This document shows, in pieces, positions 36,274 through 45,040 of a DNA stretch of 51,629 nucleotides. Source of the stretch: Paracoccaceae bacterium (lineage in GTDB: Bacteria > Pseudomonadota > Alphaproteobacteria > Rhodobacterales > Rhodobacteraceae); NCBI GenBank assembly GCA_017852835.1, contig JAFMKS010000010.1, forward strand, positions 1-51,629, in the 5' to 3' direction. The position numbers and the translations under genes were made by a program. A model generated the notes under the pieces. That model saw only the letters and a list, made by a program, of their open reading frames with translations. It had not been told where the DNA came from and made no database searches. The first letter of the stretch is position 1; every line of letters begins with the position of its first letter.

Positions 36274-37959
36274 TTAAATTTCGTCGCTAAAATGCTTCAT
36301 GACCAATTTGATCGGATTTGGTGCAGCCTGTCCAAGGCCACAAATCGAGGCATCGGCCATTGCTCCACAAAGTTCTTCCAACAACGGTTGATCCCAACTG
36401 TCAGCCTGCATCAATTTAACGGCCTTTTCACAGCCCACGCGGCACGGCGTACATTGACCACAGCTTTCATCCTCAAAAAAGCGCAACATGTTTAGCGCAG
36501 CGTCACGTGCGCGATCATGCTGGGACAACACCACAACGGCAGCGGAGCCGATAAAGGTGCCCAGCGGTTGAAGCGTGTCAAAATCCAATGGCACATCGTT
36601 GATAGATGCAGGGAGCAATCCAGAAGATGGCCCACCCGGTTGATAGGCCTTGAATTCATGTCCCTCGGCCATGCCGCCTGCGGCCTCAATAATATCCATA
36701 ATGGTGGAGCCTGCTGGCAACAGATGTACACCTGGGTTTTTCACCCTACCTGACACCGAATAGCTGCGCAAACCTGTGCGGCCATTCTTTTCAACGGAGT
36801 TCAGAATTTCGGGGCCTTCACGACAAATCCGCGCCACCCAATGCAGTGTTTCGATATTATGCACCAATGTTGGACGATCAAAGATGCCGACCTGAGCAAC
36901 AAACGGGGGACGATGACGTGGCAGACCGCGCTTGCCCTCGATAGACTCGATCATCGCGCTTTCTTCACCGCAGATATAGGCCCCAGCCCCACGGCGCAGA
37001 TCAATATAACCCGGCGCAACAAGACCCGCCTGTTCCAATGCCGCAATTTCAGTACGCAATATATGCAGAACGGCCGGATATTCATCTCGCATATAAATGA
37101 ATGCTTTTTCCGCCTCGACCGCCCATGCGGCGATCAACATACCCTCTAGGAACAAATGCGGTGTACGTTCCAGATAATAGCGGTCTTTGAAGGTGCCGGG
37201 CTCGCCTTCGTCCCCGTTCACGGCCAGATACCGTGGGCCGGCATTGGCGCGCACAAAACCCCATTTTTTACCCGATGGGAAACCCGCGCCGCCCAAACCA
37301 CGCAGACCAGCAGACAGAACTTTGTCCTGCACCGCTTCCCAATCACCGCCAGCCCGCAATGATTTCAGCGTTTCATATCCACCATTTGCGACATAGGCAT
37401 CCAGCGTTTCGTAATCGGGGATTTCCGCGTGATAATCGCCAGCAGCAATAACCGCGTCCACCTTTTCTGGTGTGGCAAGATCAATATGCTTATGTCCAAT
37501 TTCCAATACGGGTGCGGTATCACAGCGCCCCATGCAGGGTGCACGCAGAACGCGCACCTGCGACGGCTCCAAGCCATCTTCAAGTGCCTTTTGCAATTGT
37601 TCGGCCCCTGCCAATTCACAAGACAATGAATCACACACACGAATGGTCAGCGCAGGTGGAGGTGTTTCATCCTCCTTCACCACGTCAAAATGGGCATAGA
37701 ATGTGGCCACTTCGTACACTTCTGCTTGGGACAGTTTTAATTCTTCGGCCAAAGCACGCAGATGTGCAGCCGACAGATGCCCATATTCATCCTGAATAAG
37801 ATGCAAAAACTCGATCAACAAATCCGAGCGACGTTCGGCATCCCCCAACAACGCCTGAACATCGATCAGGGCCTGATCCTCATATTGACGCCCTTTTGGT
37901 GTGTGACGGCCTTTGCCTTTGCCAGACTTCCAAACACCTTTGCGATCATCTAGTGCCAT
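36274..37959 (-). CDS. NuoE-NuoF fusion, NAD-dependent formate dehydrogenase beta subunit type
   Basis: Residues about 25-175 are a NuoE-like thioredoxin fold with a 2Fe-2S site (Cys in VCDSLSCELAG and APCMGRCDTAP). Residues about 185-555 are NuoF-like: NADH/FMN motif GLRGLGGAGFPSGKKW, NGDEGEPGTFKDRY, GAGAYICGEESAMIESIEG and the 4Fe-4S site SCGQCTPCRVGCEKA. This fusion is the diaphorase subunit that passes formate electrons to NAD+ in soluble Mo/W formate dehydrogenases. The alpha (molybdopterin) and accessory genes that normally follow are absent: ftsY starts 110 bases downstream. Complex I is less likely, since NuoE and NuoF are usually separate there. GGGGAAGAG precedes the ATG. Confidence 0.85.
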   Translation of the reverse strand: MALDDRKGVWKSGKGKGRHTPKGRQYEDQALIDVQALLGDAERRSDLLIEFLHLIQDEYGHLSAAHLRALAEELKLSQAEVYEVATFYAHFDVVKEDETPPPALTIRVCDSLSCELAGAEQLQKALEDGLEPSQVRVLRAPCMGRCDTAPVLEIGHKHIDLATPEKVDAVIAAGDYHAEIPDYETLDAYVANGGYETLKSLRAGGDWEAVQDKVLSAGLRGLGGAGFPSGKKWGFVRANAGPRYLAVNGDEGEPGTFKDRYYLERTPHLFLEGMLIAAWAVEAEKAFIYMRDEYPAVLHILRTEIAALEQAGLVAPGYIDLRRGAGAYICGEESAMIESIEGKRGLPRHRPPFVAQVGIFDRPTLVHNIETLHWVARICREGPEILNSVEKNGRTGLRSYSVSGRVKNPGVHLLPAGSTIMDIIEAAGGMAEGHEFKAYQPGGPSSGLLPASINDVPLDFDTLQPLGTFIGSAAVVVLSQHDRARDAALNMLRFFEDESCGQCTPCRVGCEKAVKLMQADSWDQPLLEELCGAMADASICGLGQAAPNPIKLVMKHFSDEI

Positions 37960-38100
37960 GAGACTCTTCCCCTGTGGTTTGCCTCTGTTTACTGCTCATG
38001 CCCATGATAGGGCGAGACTAAAAACGACACACCTCTGCCCAGAAACGTTCGGTTTGCGAATAAAAGTTTCCCTTGGTGAAATTCCTGCTAATTTTGGGGT

Positions 38101-38508
38101 ATGAAATACCTAACCCTAATTCCATTCTTGATCGCCACTTCAGCAACCTCTGAAACCGAGATGAGCATTGATGAATTTGAACGTCACGCAACAGGGCGGA
38201 CGTTTGATTTTTACAGTCCGCAGGGGTTGGTTGGAACCGAACGGTATTTACCAGATCGACAGGTTGAATGGGCCTTTGATGGGCAAAAATGCGTGTTTGG
38301 CGAATATTTTGAATGGAATGGTTTAGTGTGTTTTTCCTATTCTTATTACGGTGAAGTCGACAACAAACCCCAATGCTGGCGCATGGTGCGCACAACAGAT
38401 GGGGTTGTTGCACAATTTTATGGGGATCAGGGTTTTGATGGCAGCGTGCAATACATGCGCCCCACCACCCGCGAGATGACCTGCACAGGCCCAGAAGTCG
38501 GCGTTTAA
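38101..38508 (+). CDS. Hypothetical small exported protein (135 aa)
   Basis: A short signal peptide (about residues 1-17) and a mature domain with four Cys in KCVFG, LVCFSY, QCWRMV and TCTG, probably two disulfides. The G.TFDFYSPQGLVGTERYLPDRQVEWAFDG region and the CF.Y...CW spacing resemble a periplasmic family often seen in Rhodobacteraceae, but I cannot name it. The ATG follows GGGG closely. The last four bases overlap the end of converging xseA. It may bind a ligand or the envelope; nothing more can be said. Confidence 0.7.
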   Translation: MKYLTLIPFLIATSATSETEMSIDEFERHATGRTFDFYSPQGLVGTERYLPDRQVEWAFDGQKCVFGEYFEWNGLVCFSYSYYGEVDNKPQCWRMVRTTDGVVAQFYGDQGFDGSVQYMRPTTREMTCTGPEVGV

Positions 38509-40055
38509 AACAAGGTTCCCTGATCGTCAGATGAGGGCGATTTCTTGGCTTTCGCAGCGGTAGCACCGCGCGTGAGCGACATGCGCCCATCCTTGAATTC
38601 GATTTCCAAATGCGCCGCCTTTGATGCGTCTGATTTGGTGGTGATCACCTGACCACCATCTCGCACAACCGCATATCCACGACGCAGCGTTTCCTTATAC
38701 CCCAAGGTTTCGCGCAATCGATCCAGCGCATCCAATCGTTCGCGCCACGCGGCAACCTCACTTGTTGCAATCTGCGAAAACCGTCGCGAGACATCTGAAA
38801 ACGCACGTTTCTTTTGTTGAATGTCGCGTTCTAAAACATCGACCCGCAGACGTGTGTTCAGCGTTTCAAAACGGTTCCGATCTTGGCCCACGCCGCGGGA
38901 CAAGGCGGGGGCCAAACGGGGTCCGAGTGAACCTAAACGCCGTGCTTCGCTCTCAATACGGGTGCGCAACAATGATGGGCGCAATGTGCCGACACGCTCA
39001 ACCAAAAATGTTTTACGCCGCTGCACGAGGTGGCGCAGCGCGGCGGGCAACCGATCTCCCCAAAAATCCAAACGTTGGCGGGGGCTGTCCAACAATGCCT
39101 CAACCCGTGGCATGGCGCGGGAAAGATCGCGCACACGTTGCGAACGCTGGCCCAAAGATTGACTAAGCGCATGGGTTAATCGCGCACCCTGTTGATCCAC
39201 CCATGCCAATATTTCATGACGCACAGGGACGGCCAATTCTGCCGCCGCCGTTGGGGTTGGCGCACGTTTATCAGACACAAAATCAATCAGGGTTGTATCC
39301 GTTTCATGCCCCACTGCGGAAATCAAAGGAATGTCCGAAGCTGCAGCAGCACGCGCCACAACCTCTTCATTAAAGCCCCATAAATCCTCAAGCGATCCAC
39401 CGCCTCGCGCGACGATCAACACGTCGGGACGGGTCAATGTGCCACCTGGCGTCATTTCGTTAAAGCCAGCGATGGCACGGGCCACTTCGGGGGCGCATTT
39501 GTCACCTTGCACAGCAACAGGCCAAACCAAAACACGACGCGGAAAACGATCGCGCAGACGATGCAAAATATCCCGAATAACCGCACCCGAGGGGGATGTG
39601 ACAACGCCGATCACCTCTGGCAGATAAGGCAATGGACGTTTGCGTGATGCATCAAACAAACCTTCTGCCGCCAATGCCGCTTTGCGTTTTTCCAACATCG
39701 CCATGAGGGCACCCACGCCCGCAGGTTTTATATCATCAATCACCAGCTGATATTTCGACTGCCCACCAAATGTTGTGATCCGTCCCGAGGCAACAACCTC
39801 CATCCCCTCTTCTGGTGGAACGCTTAGGCGGCTTGCCACCCCTTTCCAGATCACCGCGGATAATACCGATTTGTCATCCTTAAGATCCAAGTAAACATGA
39901 CCCGAACGCGGAAAGGAGACGCGCCCAACCTCACCCCGTATCCGAACGTTTGAAAATTCGCCTTCGACCACGCGCTTAATCGCGCCTGAAATTTCGGTTA
40001 CCGAAAATTCAGGATCGTTTGCACCCATGCGTGGATCATCGATCAGGTCGGACAT
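38505..40055 (-). CDS. xseA: Exodeoxyribonuclease VII large subunit
   Basis: The catalytic subunit of the single-strand exonuclease that trims DNA ends in repair. The N-terminal OB fold (FSVTEISGAIKRVVEGEFSNVRIRGEV region) binds DNA. The core holds VIGVVTSPSGAVIRDIL, LIVARGGGSLEDLWGFN and the DxxADxRAPTPTAAAEL-type segment (here DFVSDKRAPTPTAAAEL). A long coiled-coil tail follows and the GYAVVRDGG C-terminus is normal. 516 aa. xseB is not adjacent. It is divergent from purD by 71 bases. Confidence 0.96.
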   Translation of the reverse strand: MSDLIDDPRMGANDPEFSVTEISGAIKRVVEGEFSNVRIRGEVGRVSFPRSGHVYLDLKDDKSVLSAVIWKGVASRLSVPPEEGMEVVASGRITTFGGQSKYQLVIDDIKPAGVGALMAMLEKRKAALAAEGLFDASRKRPLPYLPEVIGVVTSPSGAVIRDILHRLRDRFPRRVLVWPVAVQGDKCAPEVARAIAGFNEMTPGGTLTRPDVLIVARGGGSLEDLWGFNEEVVARAAAASDIPLISAVGHETDTTLIDFVSDKRAPTPTAAAELAVPVRHEILAWVDQQGARLTHALSQSLGQRSQRVRDLSRAMPRVEALLDSPRQRLDFWGDRLPAALRHLVQRRKTFLVERVGTLRPSLLRTRIESEARRLGSLGPRLAPALSRGVGQDRNRFETLNTRLRVDVLERDIQQKKRAFSDVSRRFSQIATSEVAAWRERLDALDRLRETLGYKETLRRGYAVVRDGGQVITTKSDASKAAHLEIEFKDGRMSLTRGATAAKAKKSPSSDDQGTLF

Positions 40056-40126
40056 TCTGCCTCGCTTGTACTTTTCTCATTCACAGCTTAGAACGCGCGC
40101 AACAAAAGGCCAAGTGGAGTATTACG

Positions 40127-41389
40127 ATGAACATCCTGATTTTGGGCAGCGGCGGACGTGAGCATGCATTGGCCTGGGCCGTGAAACAAAACCCAAAATG
40201 TGATACCCTATATGCCGCGCCTGGTAATGCCGGGATTGCCGCACATGCCACATGTGTGGCGCTAAACCCTGAGAACAGCGCGGATGTCCTGTCCTTTGTT
40301 CGGGAAAACGACATTTCATTCGTGATCATTGGTCCAGAGGCGCCCTTGGCCATTGGGGTTGCAGATGATCTGCGCGATGCAGGCGTGTTGACATTTGGCC
40401 CATCAAAAGCGGCGGCCCGACTAGAAGCGTCAAAAAGCTTTACCAAAGAAATCTGTGATGCGGCGAACGCACCAACTGCGGCCTACGGACATTTCCATGA
40501 CGCGGAAAGCGCCAAGGCCTATGTGCGCGAACAGGGTGCACCCATTGTGGTTAAGGCCGATGGTTTGGCCGCAGGCAAGGGCGTGATCGTAGCCATGGAT
40601 TTGGAAACAGCCCTGAGCGCGATTGATGATATGTTTTCGGGCACATTTGGTGGCGCAGGTGCCGAAGTGGTTATCGAGGAATTCATGGAAGGCGAAGAGG
40701 CGTCATATTTCATCCTATGTGATGGAAAAAACGTGCTGCCCGTTGGAACAGCCCAAGACCACAAACGCGTAGGCGAAGGCGACACAGGCCCCAACACAGG
40801 CGGCATGGGGGCCTATTCCCCTGCGCCCGTTTTGACGGATGAAATTGCAGAACGCGCATTAAACGAAATCGTGCGTCCCACCGTTGCCGAAATGGAACGC
40901 CGCGGAACACCCTACCAAGGTGTGCTATACGCAGGTTTGATGATCAAAGACGGTCAACCCCGCTTGGTTGAATACAATGTCCGCTTTGGGGACCCTGAAT
41001 GTCAGGTGCTGATGATGCGCCTTGGTGCACAGGCGCTTGATCTGATGTTGGCCACAGCTGAAGGGCGTTTGGACGCGGTCCAGGTGAACTGGGCGGATGA
41101 CCACGCGATGACCGTCGTAATGGCCGCAAACGGTTATCCGGGATCCTATGAAAAGGGCAACGTTATTGGGGGCCTAGAAACCTTGGCGGACGATAGTTTT
41201 CACAAATGTTTCCATGCAGGCACAAAGGCCGATGGCGGCAATACATTGGCCAATGGTGGGCGCGTCCTGAGCATCACCGCGCGTGGTGACACTTTGAAAG
41301 ATGCGCAGGAACGCGCCTATTTAGAATTGGATAAGGTCGATTGGGAGGGTGGATTTTACCGGCGCGACATTGGCTGGCGCGCCCTCTAA
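40127..41389 (+). CDS. purD: Phosphoribosylamine-glycine ligase
   Basis: The second step of purine synthesis, ATP-dependent ligation of glycine to phosphoribosylamine. MNILILGSGGREHALAW at the N-terminus, the ATP-grasp core with VVKADGLAAGKGVIVA, EEFMEGEEASYFILCDG and GPNTGGMGAYSPAP are diagnostic. The start at ATG 40127 has GGAG eight bases upstream and begins with the conserved domain; a reading frame from 40019 overlaps xseA and is rejected. 420 aa, normal. It converges on the ferredoxin gene with 20 bases between stops. Confidence 0.97.
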   Translation: MNILILGSGGREHALAWAVKQNPKCDTLYAAPGNAGIAAHATCVALNPENSADVLSFVRENDISFVIIGPEAPLAIGVADDLRDAGVLTFGPSKAAARLEASKSFTKEICDAANAPTAAYGHFHDAESAKAYVREQGAPIVVKADGLAAGKGVIVAMDLETALSAIDDMFSGTFGGAGAEVVIEEFMEGEEASYFILCDGKNVLPVGTAQDHKRVGEGDTGPNTGGMGAYSPAPVLTDEIAERALNEIVRPTVAEMERRGTPYQGVLYAGLMIKDGQPRLVEYNVRFGDPECQVLMMRLGAQALDLMLATAEGRLDAVQVNWADDHAMTVVMAANGYPGSYEKGNVIGGLETLADDSFHKCFHAGTKADGGNTLANGGRVLSITARGDTLKDAQERAYLELDKVDWEGGFYRRDIGWRAL

Positions 41390-41409
41390 TACCCACCCGA
41401 TCTAAGTAT

Positions 41410-41751
<342 letters not shown>

Positions 41752-41897
41752 CTAAGTTTCTTGCTATTTAGTGCCAGTAAATCCCTGATGCTAGAGTGAT
41801 TTGCGACCTTTTATTACCTGATTGATCAGTTTTTCCTTGAAACCCGACGTGAAAGAACGTTCTGAACAAGGCGCCTTGGCATTTTGGAACATGGTGA

Positions 41898-42373
41898 GTG
41901 AATCAACTTTTGGTCATAGGAACGCTGTGCATCACAGGGTTATCCGCCTGCAACACGACCGCTGTGGATGAGATTGCCCGTCGATCAAGCGATCAATGCT
42001 ACTTCGAAAAATCACACCTGCTGAAATTTCAACACTGCTTGAGACACGTTTGTTCCAACCCAAAAAACGCAACACCGCAGGACAGTTGGTGTCGCCCGCG
42101 CAATATGAAACCACGCGGACACAGATCATTACCAAGCCGCGTTCTGTTACCAAAATCGACACCGTTTGCCCCGAAGACATGACACCCGAATTTATTACAT
42201 CCCTGCAGCGGGCATTTCAGGCATGTGAATTATTTTCATCCACAATTACGGGATCGATGGACATGTCCACGCGACGCGCCATTTTGAATTTTCAAACTTT
42301 TAGGGGGGTCTCAAGCGCAACAGATACGAAAGCAGCTGCCCAGGAATTAGGATTGGTTGTAATTGATCAGTGA
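41898..42373 (+). pseudogene. Lipoprotein with PG-binding domain, split by a frameshift in an A-run
   Basis: From GTG 41898 the frame encodes a lipoprotein signal (MNQLLVIGTLCITGLSACNT, lipobox L-S-A-C) to about DQCYFEK. At the run of five A at 42007-42011 this frame goes out of phase and the coherent sequence continues in the -1 frame (ITPAEISTLLETRLFQPKKR...), with an SPAQYETTRTQIITKPRS repeat, CPEDMTPEFITSLQRAFQAC and a PG_binding_1-like end (GSMDMSTRRAILNFQ). One extra A would restore a single gene of about 158 codons. It is a recent mutation, a sequencing error, or slippage on AAA-AAA. It converges on degP. Confidence 0.72.
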
Positions 42374-42380
42374 TAAATTT

Positions 42381-42401
42381 AGGGGGCCGATATGGCCCCC
42401 T
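42381..42401. terminator. Hairpin between the frameshifted lipoprotein and degP
   Basis: AGGGGGCC (42381-42388), loop GATAT, GGCCCCCT (42394-42401), eight perfect base pairs between two converging genes. No long U-run follows on either strand. The stem core is identical to the hairpin after ilvC. Confidence 0.55.
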
Positions 42402-42407
42402 ATCAAA

Positions 42408-43859
42408 TCAATTTAATTTCAACACGACAAAGCGCGGCTCTCCATCGCGCCGCACTAATAGTAACAGAGATTCACGTCCCGCATCCGTAGCATTTTCCAC
42501 CTGTTCAACCAGATCTGCGATCTCTTCCACTGGATTTTGCGCCGCATCGGTGATCACATCTCCTGCTGCCAAACCCGAGGCAGCAGCAAGGCTATCTGCC
42601 TCGACCGACAGCAACAGGACTCCTGTGACCTCATCGGATAGGTTCATATCGCTGCGCATGTCAGGCGTGATTTCAGAAAGTTGCATACCCAACAATCCCT
42701 GCTGCTCTGGTTCCGCAGGTTTGTCACCTTGGGCCAATGCATTTGGTTCAGGACGTTGGCCAAGGACCACATCAATGCTCATCCGTTTGCCATCACGCAA
42801 CACAATCGTTTTGACGGTCGCTCCCACGGGTGTGCCGCCCACAATGCGCACCAATGCGCCAGAGTCTGCGACCTCTTTCCCATCAAACATCACAATGACG
42901 TCCATGGTTTTTAGCCCCGCGTCCTTGGCTGGACCGTCAAATACATCACGAATGATGGCACCCGTTGGTTCATCCAACCCCAAGGCTTTGGCCATTTCAT
43001 CGTTCACACTACCAATGTTTACACCCAACCAACCACGGCGCACTTCGCCGTATTCTTTCAATTGCTTTACAACAGGATCAACGGTGTTTGAGGCCATCGA
43101 AAACCCAAGACCGATTGAGCCACCCGAAGGTGAAATAATCGCCGTATTCACACCGATCACTTCGCCATCCATATTGAACAGTGGGCCGCCCGAATTACCG
43201 CGGTTAATCGCAGCATCGGTTTGGATATAGTCATCATAGGGCCCCGACAATTCGCGATTGCGCGCCGAAATGATCCCCGCAGACACAGAGAACCCCTGAC
43301 CAAGCGGGTTGCCCATGGCCATGACCCAATCCCCAACACGCGCCACATCACTATTGCCAAATGCGACGTATTCAAAGGGATTATCCGCATCAATCTTTAA
43401 CACCGCGATGTCGATGTTTGCGTCTGTTCCAACAATTTTTGCTGGGAAAATATCGCCATTGATGAATTCAACTTCGATCTCATCCGCACCCGCAATCACG
43501 TGGTTATTTGTGACGACATAGCCATCTTCGCTGATCACAAAACCAGCACCCAATGCAGAGGCGCTGCGCGGTCCGCGTTGTCCGTTGTTGGGGCCACGGA
43601 ACAAATCTTCAAACGGGCTGCCTTCTGGCACAATCCCTTGGGGACCAATGGGCGTTGCCATTTTCGTCGTTGTGGTAATGTTCACAACCGCGCCACCAAC
43701 CTGTTCAACGAGATCGGCAAAGGTCGCAGGGGCACCCCGTGCGGCAGCCGCAAGGGTTTGCATCCACAGCAGTGCAACAAAGGCAAGAAACGTGAACGAC
43801 AGGCTCGCGCGTGAAAACGCAGGGCGCGTTTGCGCAATCGCCTTGGAGGTAATCTGCAT
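42408..43859 (-). CDS. degP: DegP/Do-family periplasmic serine protease
   Basis: A periplasmic protease-chaperone that removes misfolded envelope proteins. A long signal region (about residues 1-43, ending AAAARGAPA) precedes the trypsin domain with intact triad: His in VVTNNHVIAG, Asp in DIAVLKID, Ser in INRGNSGGPLFN. Two PDZ domains follow (about 270-360 and 395-480; GWLGVNIGSVNDEMAKALG begins the first). 483 aa. GAGGAG is eight bases before the ATG. It is downstream of hflK-hflC-DUF2065 in the same direction, 126 bases away, suggesting a joint envelope quality-control locus. Confidence 0.95.
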   Translation of the reverse strand: MQITSKAIAQTRPAFSRASLSFTFLAFVALLWMQTLAAAARGAPATFADLVEQVGGAVVNITTTTKMATPIGPQGIVPEGSPFEDLFRGPNNGQRGPRSASALGAGFVISEDGYVVTNNHVIAGADEIEVEFINGDIFPAKIVGTDANIDIAVLKIDADNPFEYVAFGNSDVARVGDWVMAMGNPLGQGFSVSAGIISARNRELSGPYDDYIQTDAAINRGNSGGPLFNMDGEVIGVNTAIISPSGGSIGLGFSMASNTVDPVVKQLKEYGEVRRGWLGVNIGSVNDEMAKALGLDEPTGAIIRDVFDGPAKDAGLKTMDVIVMFDGKEVADSGALVRIVGGTPVGATVKTIVLRDGKRMSIDVVLGQRPEPNALAQGDKPAEPEQQGLLGMQLSEITPDMRSDMNLSDEVTGVLLLSVEADSLAAASGLAAGDVITDAAQNPVEEIADLVEQVENATDAGRESLLLLVRRDGEPRFVVLKLN

Positions 43860-43985
43860 ATTCTGAACTCCTCAATTGATACTTACGCCAGTGATGGCTG
43901 GGGAATAAGATGTGCCTTGGCTCGGCAACTTTCCAGATATTGAAACACTAGTTCAGCAGAATGTGAAGTCACGTGTAGGCGAAAA

Positions 43986-44171
43986 TTAGCGCATTGCCCA
44001 AAGGATCAGCGCCCCAATCAACGCAATGATCGCACCAACCATGCGTCGATTCTGAATCGAATATTGCGACAGCACTTTTAGCATTTCAAAAATAAGATTA
44101 GGGGCCAGCACATAGGCCAGCCCCTCAATCACCATCACAAGCCCAAGGGCCCACAACAATTCTGTCATCAT
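43986..44171 (-). CDS. DUF2065 (YjeT-like) small membrane protein
   Basis: 61 residues with two membrane helices (about 5-25 and 44-59) around a short RRMVG turn; the GLVMVIEGLAYVLAP and GAIIALIGALILW segments match the YjeT/DUF2065 family, which is encoded beside hflKC in many proteobacteria. The function is unknown; the conserved neighbourhood suggests a role with HflKC/FtsH. The ATG overlaps the hflC stop (ATGA), so it is translationally coupled. Confidence 0.87.
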   Translation of the reverse strand: MMTELLWALGLVMVIEGLAYVLAPNLIFEMLKVLSQYSIQNRRMVGAIIALIGALILWAMR

Positions 44172-45040
44172 TTGTTCGGTTGATCCGACTTCAGATAGTT
44201 AAAGAATTCGCTATCAGGCGCCATGATCATGGTTGAATTATTACCCTGCAAGGCAGTGCGATAGGCATTCAACGACCGATAGAAATCAAAGAATTCTGGA
44301 TCGGCGCCGTAGGCTTCGGCAAAGATTGCGTTACGTGTCGCGTCCGCTTCACCACGGATAATTTCCGCTTCACGGTTAGCTTCGGACACGATTTCAACCT
44401 GCGTTCTGTCAGCCTGTGCACGAACACGTTGCGCCGCCTCATTACCGCGGGCGATTTCGTCTGCGGCCTCGCGTTCACGCTCTGCCCGCATCCGTGCGAA
44501 GGTGGCATCCAAGTTTTGACGCGGCAGATCTGTACGCTTCAAACGCACATCAACAACGTCCAAACCGATTTCCAACGCTTTGGCCCGTGCACCTGCAAGG
44601 ATTTGTTGCATCAACAATGCACGATCAGAGCTTAGGATTTCGTTAGATGAAACCGTACCTAGAATTTCACGCAACTCGTTACGCATAATACCATCCAGAC
44701 GGCTTTCCGCAGTTAGAATACCGCCTGTACCAACCGCTTCACGGAAACGGTTCACATCGGCAATCCGATAGCGTGCAAATGCATCGACAACCAAACGACG
44801 ATCATCTGATGGCGTCACCTCAATCGGGTCGACATCGCGGCTTAGGATACGGTCATCGTAATAAACGACTTCTTGGATCAGGGGCAGTTTAAACGCCAAA
44901 CCTGGATCCTCTTTCACCGCGACCACACGACCGAACTGAAGCACCAATGCCTTATTACGTTCATCCACGATAAAGATCGAGGACATGATCACTACAACAA
45001 TCGCGATCAGGGCGACAGAAATAAAATACAGGCCTCGCAT
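44168..45040 (-). CDS. hflC: FtsH modulator HflC
   Basis: A SPFH/prohibitin-family membrane protein that with HflK encloses the FtsH protease and limits its activity. One N-terminal helix (about residues 4-23), then a band-7 domain (VDERNKALVLQFGRVVAVKE start) and a long C-terminal coiled coil (MRAEREREAADEIARGNE). 290 aa. The start overlaps the hflK stop by one base (TAATG), with AAGGAGG before it. Confidence 0.95.
   Translation of the reverse strand: MRGLYFISVALIAIVVVIMSSIFIVDERNKALVLQFGRVVAVKEDPGLAFKLPLIQEVVYYDDRILSRDVDPIEVTPSDDRRLVVDAFARYRIADVNRFREAVGTGGILTAESRLDGIMRNELREILGTVSSNEILSSDRALLMQQILAGARAKALEIGLDVVDVRLKRTDLPRQNLDATFARMRAEREREAADEIARGNEAAQRVRAQADRTQVEIVSEANREAEIIRGEADATRNAIFAEAYGADPEFFDFYRSLNAYRTALQGNNSTMIMAPDSEFFNYLKSDQPNK

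Noticed and set aside
42370-43230. 286-codon plus-strand open frame opposite degP
   Set aside because: A mirror of degP codon bias (Ser/Thr/Pro rich); it begins in the hairpin between genes.
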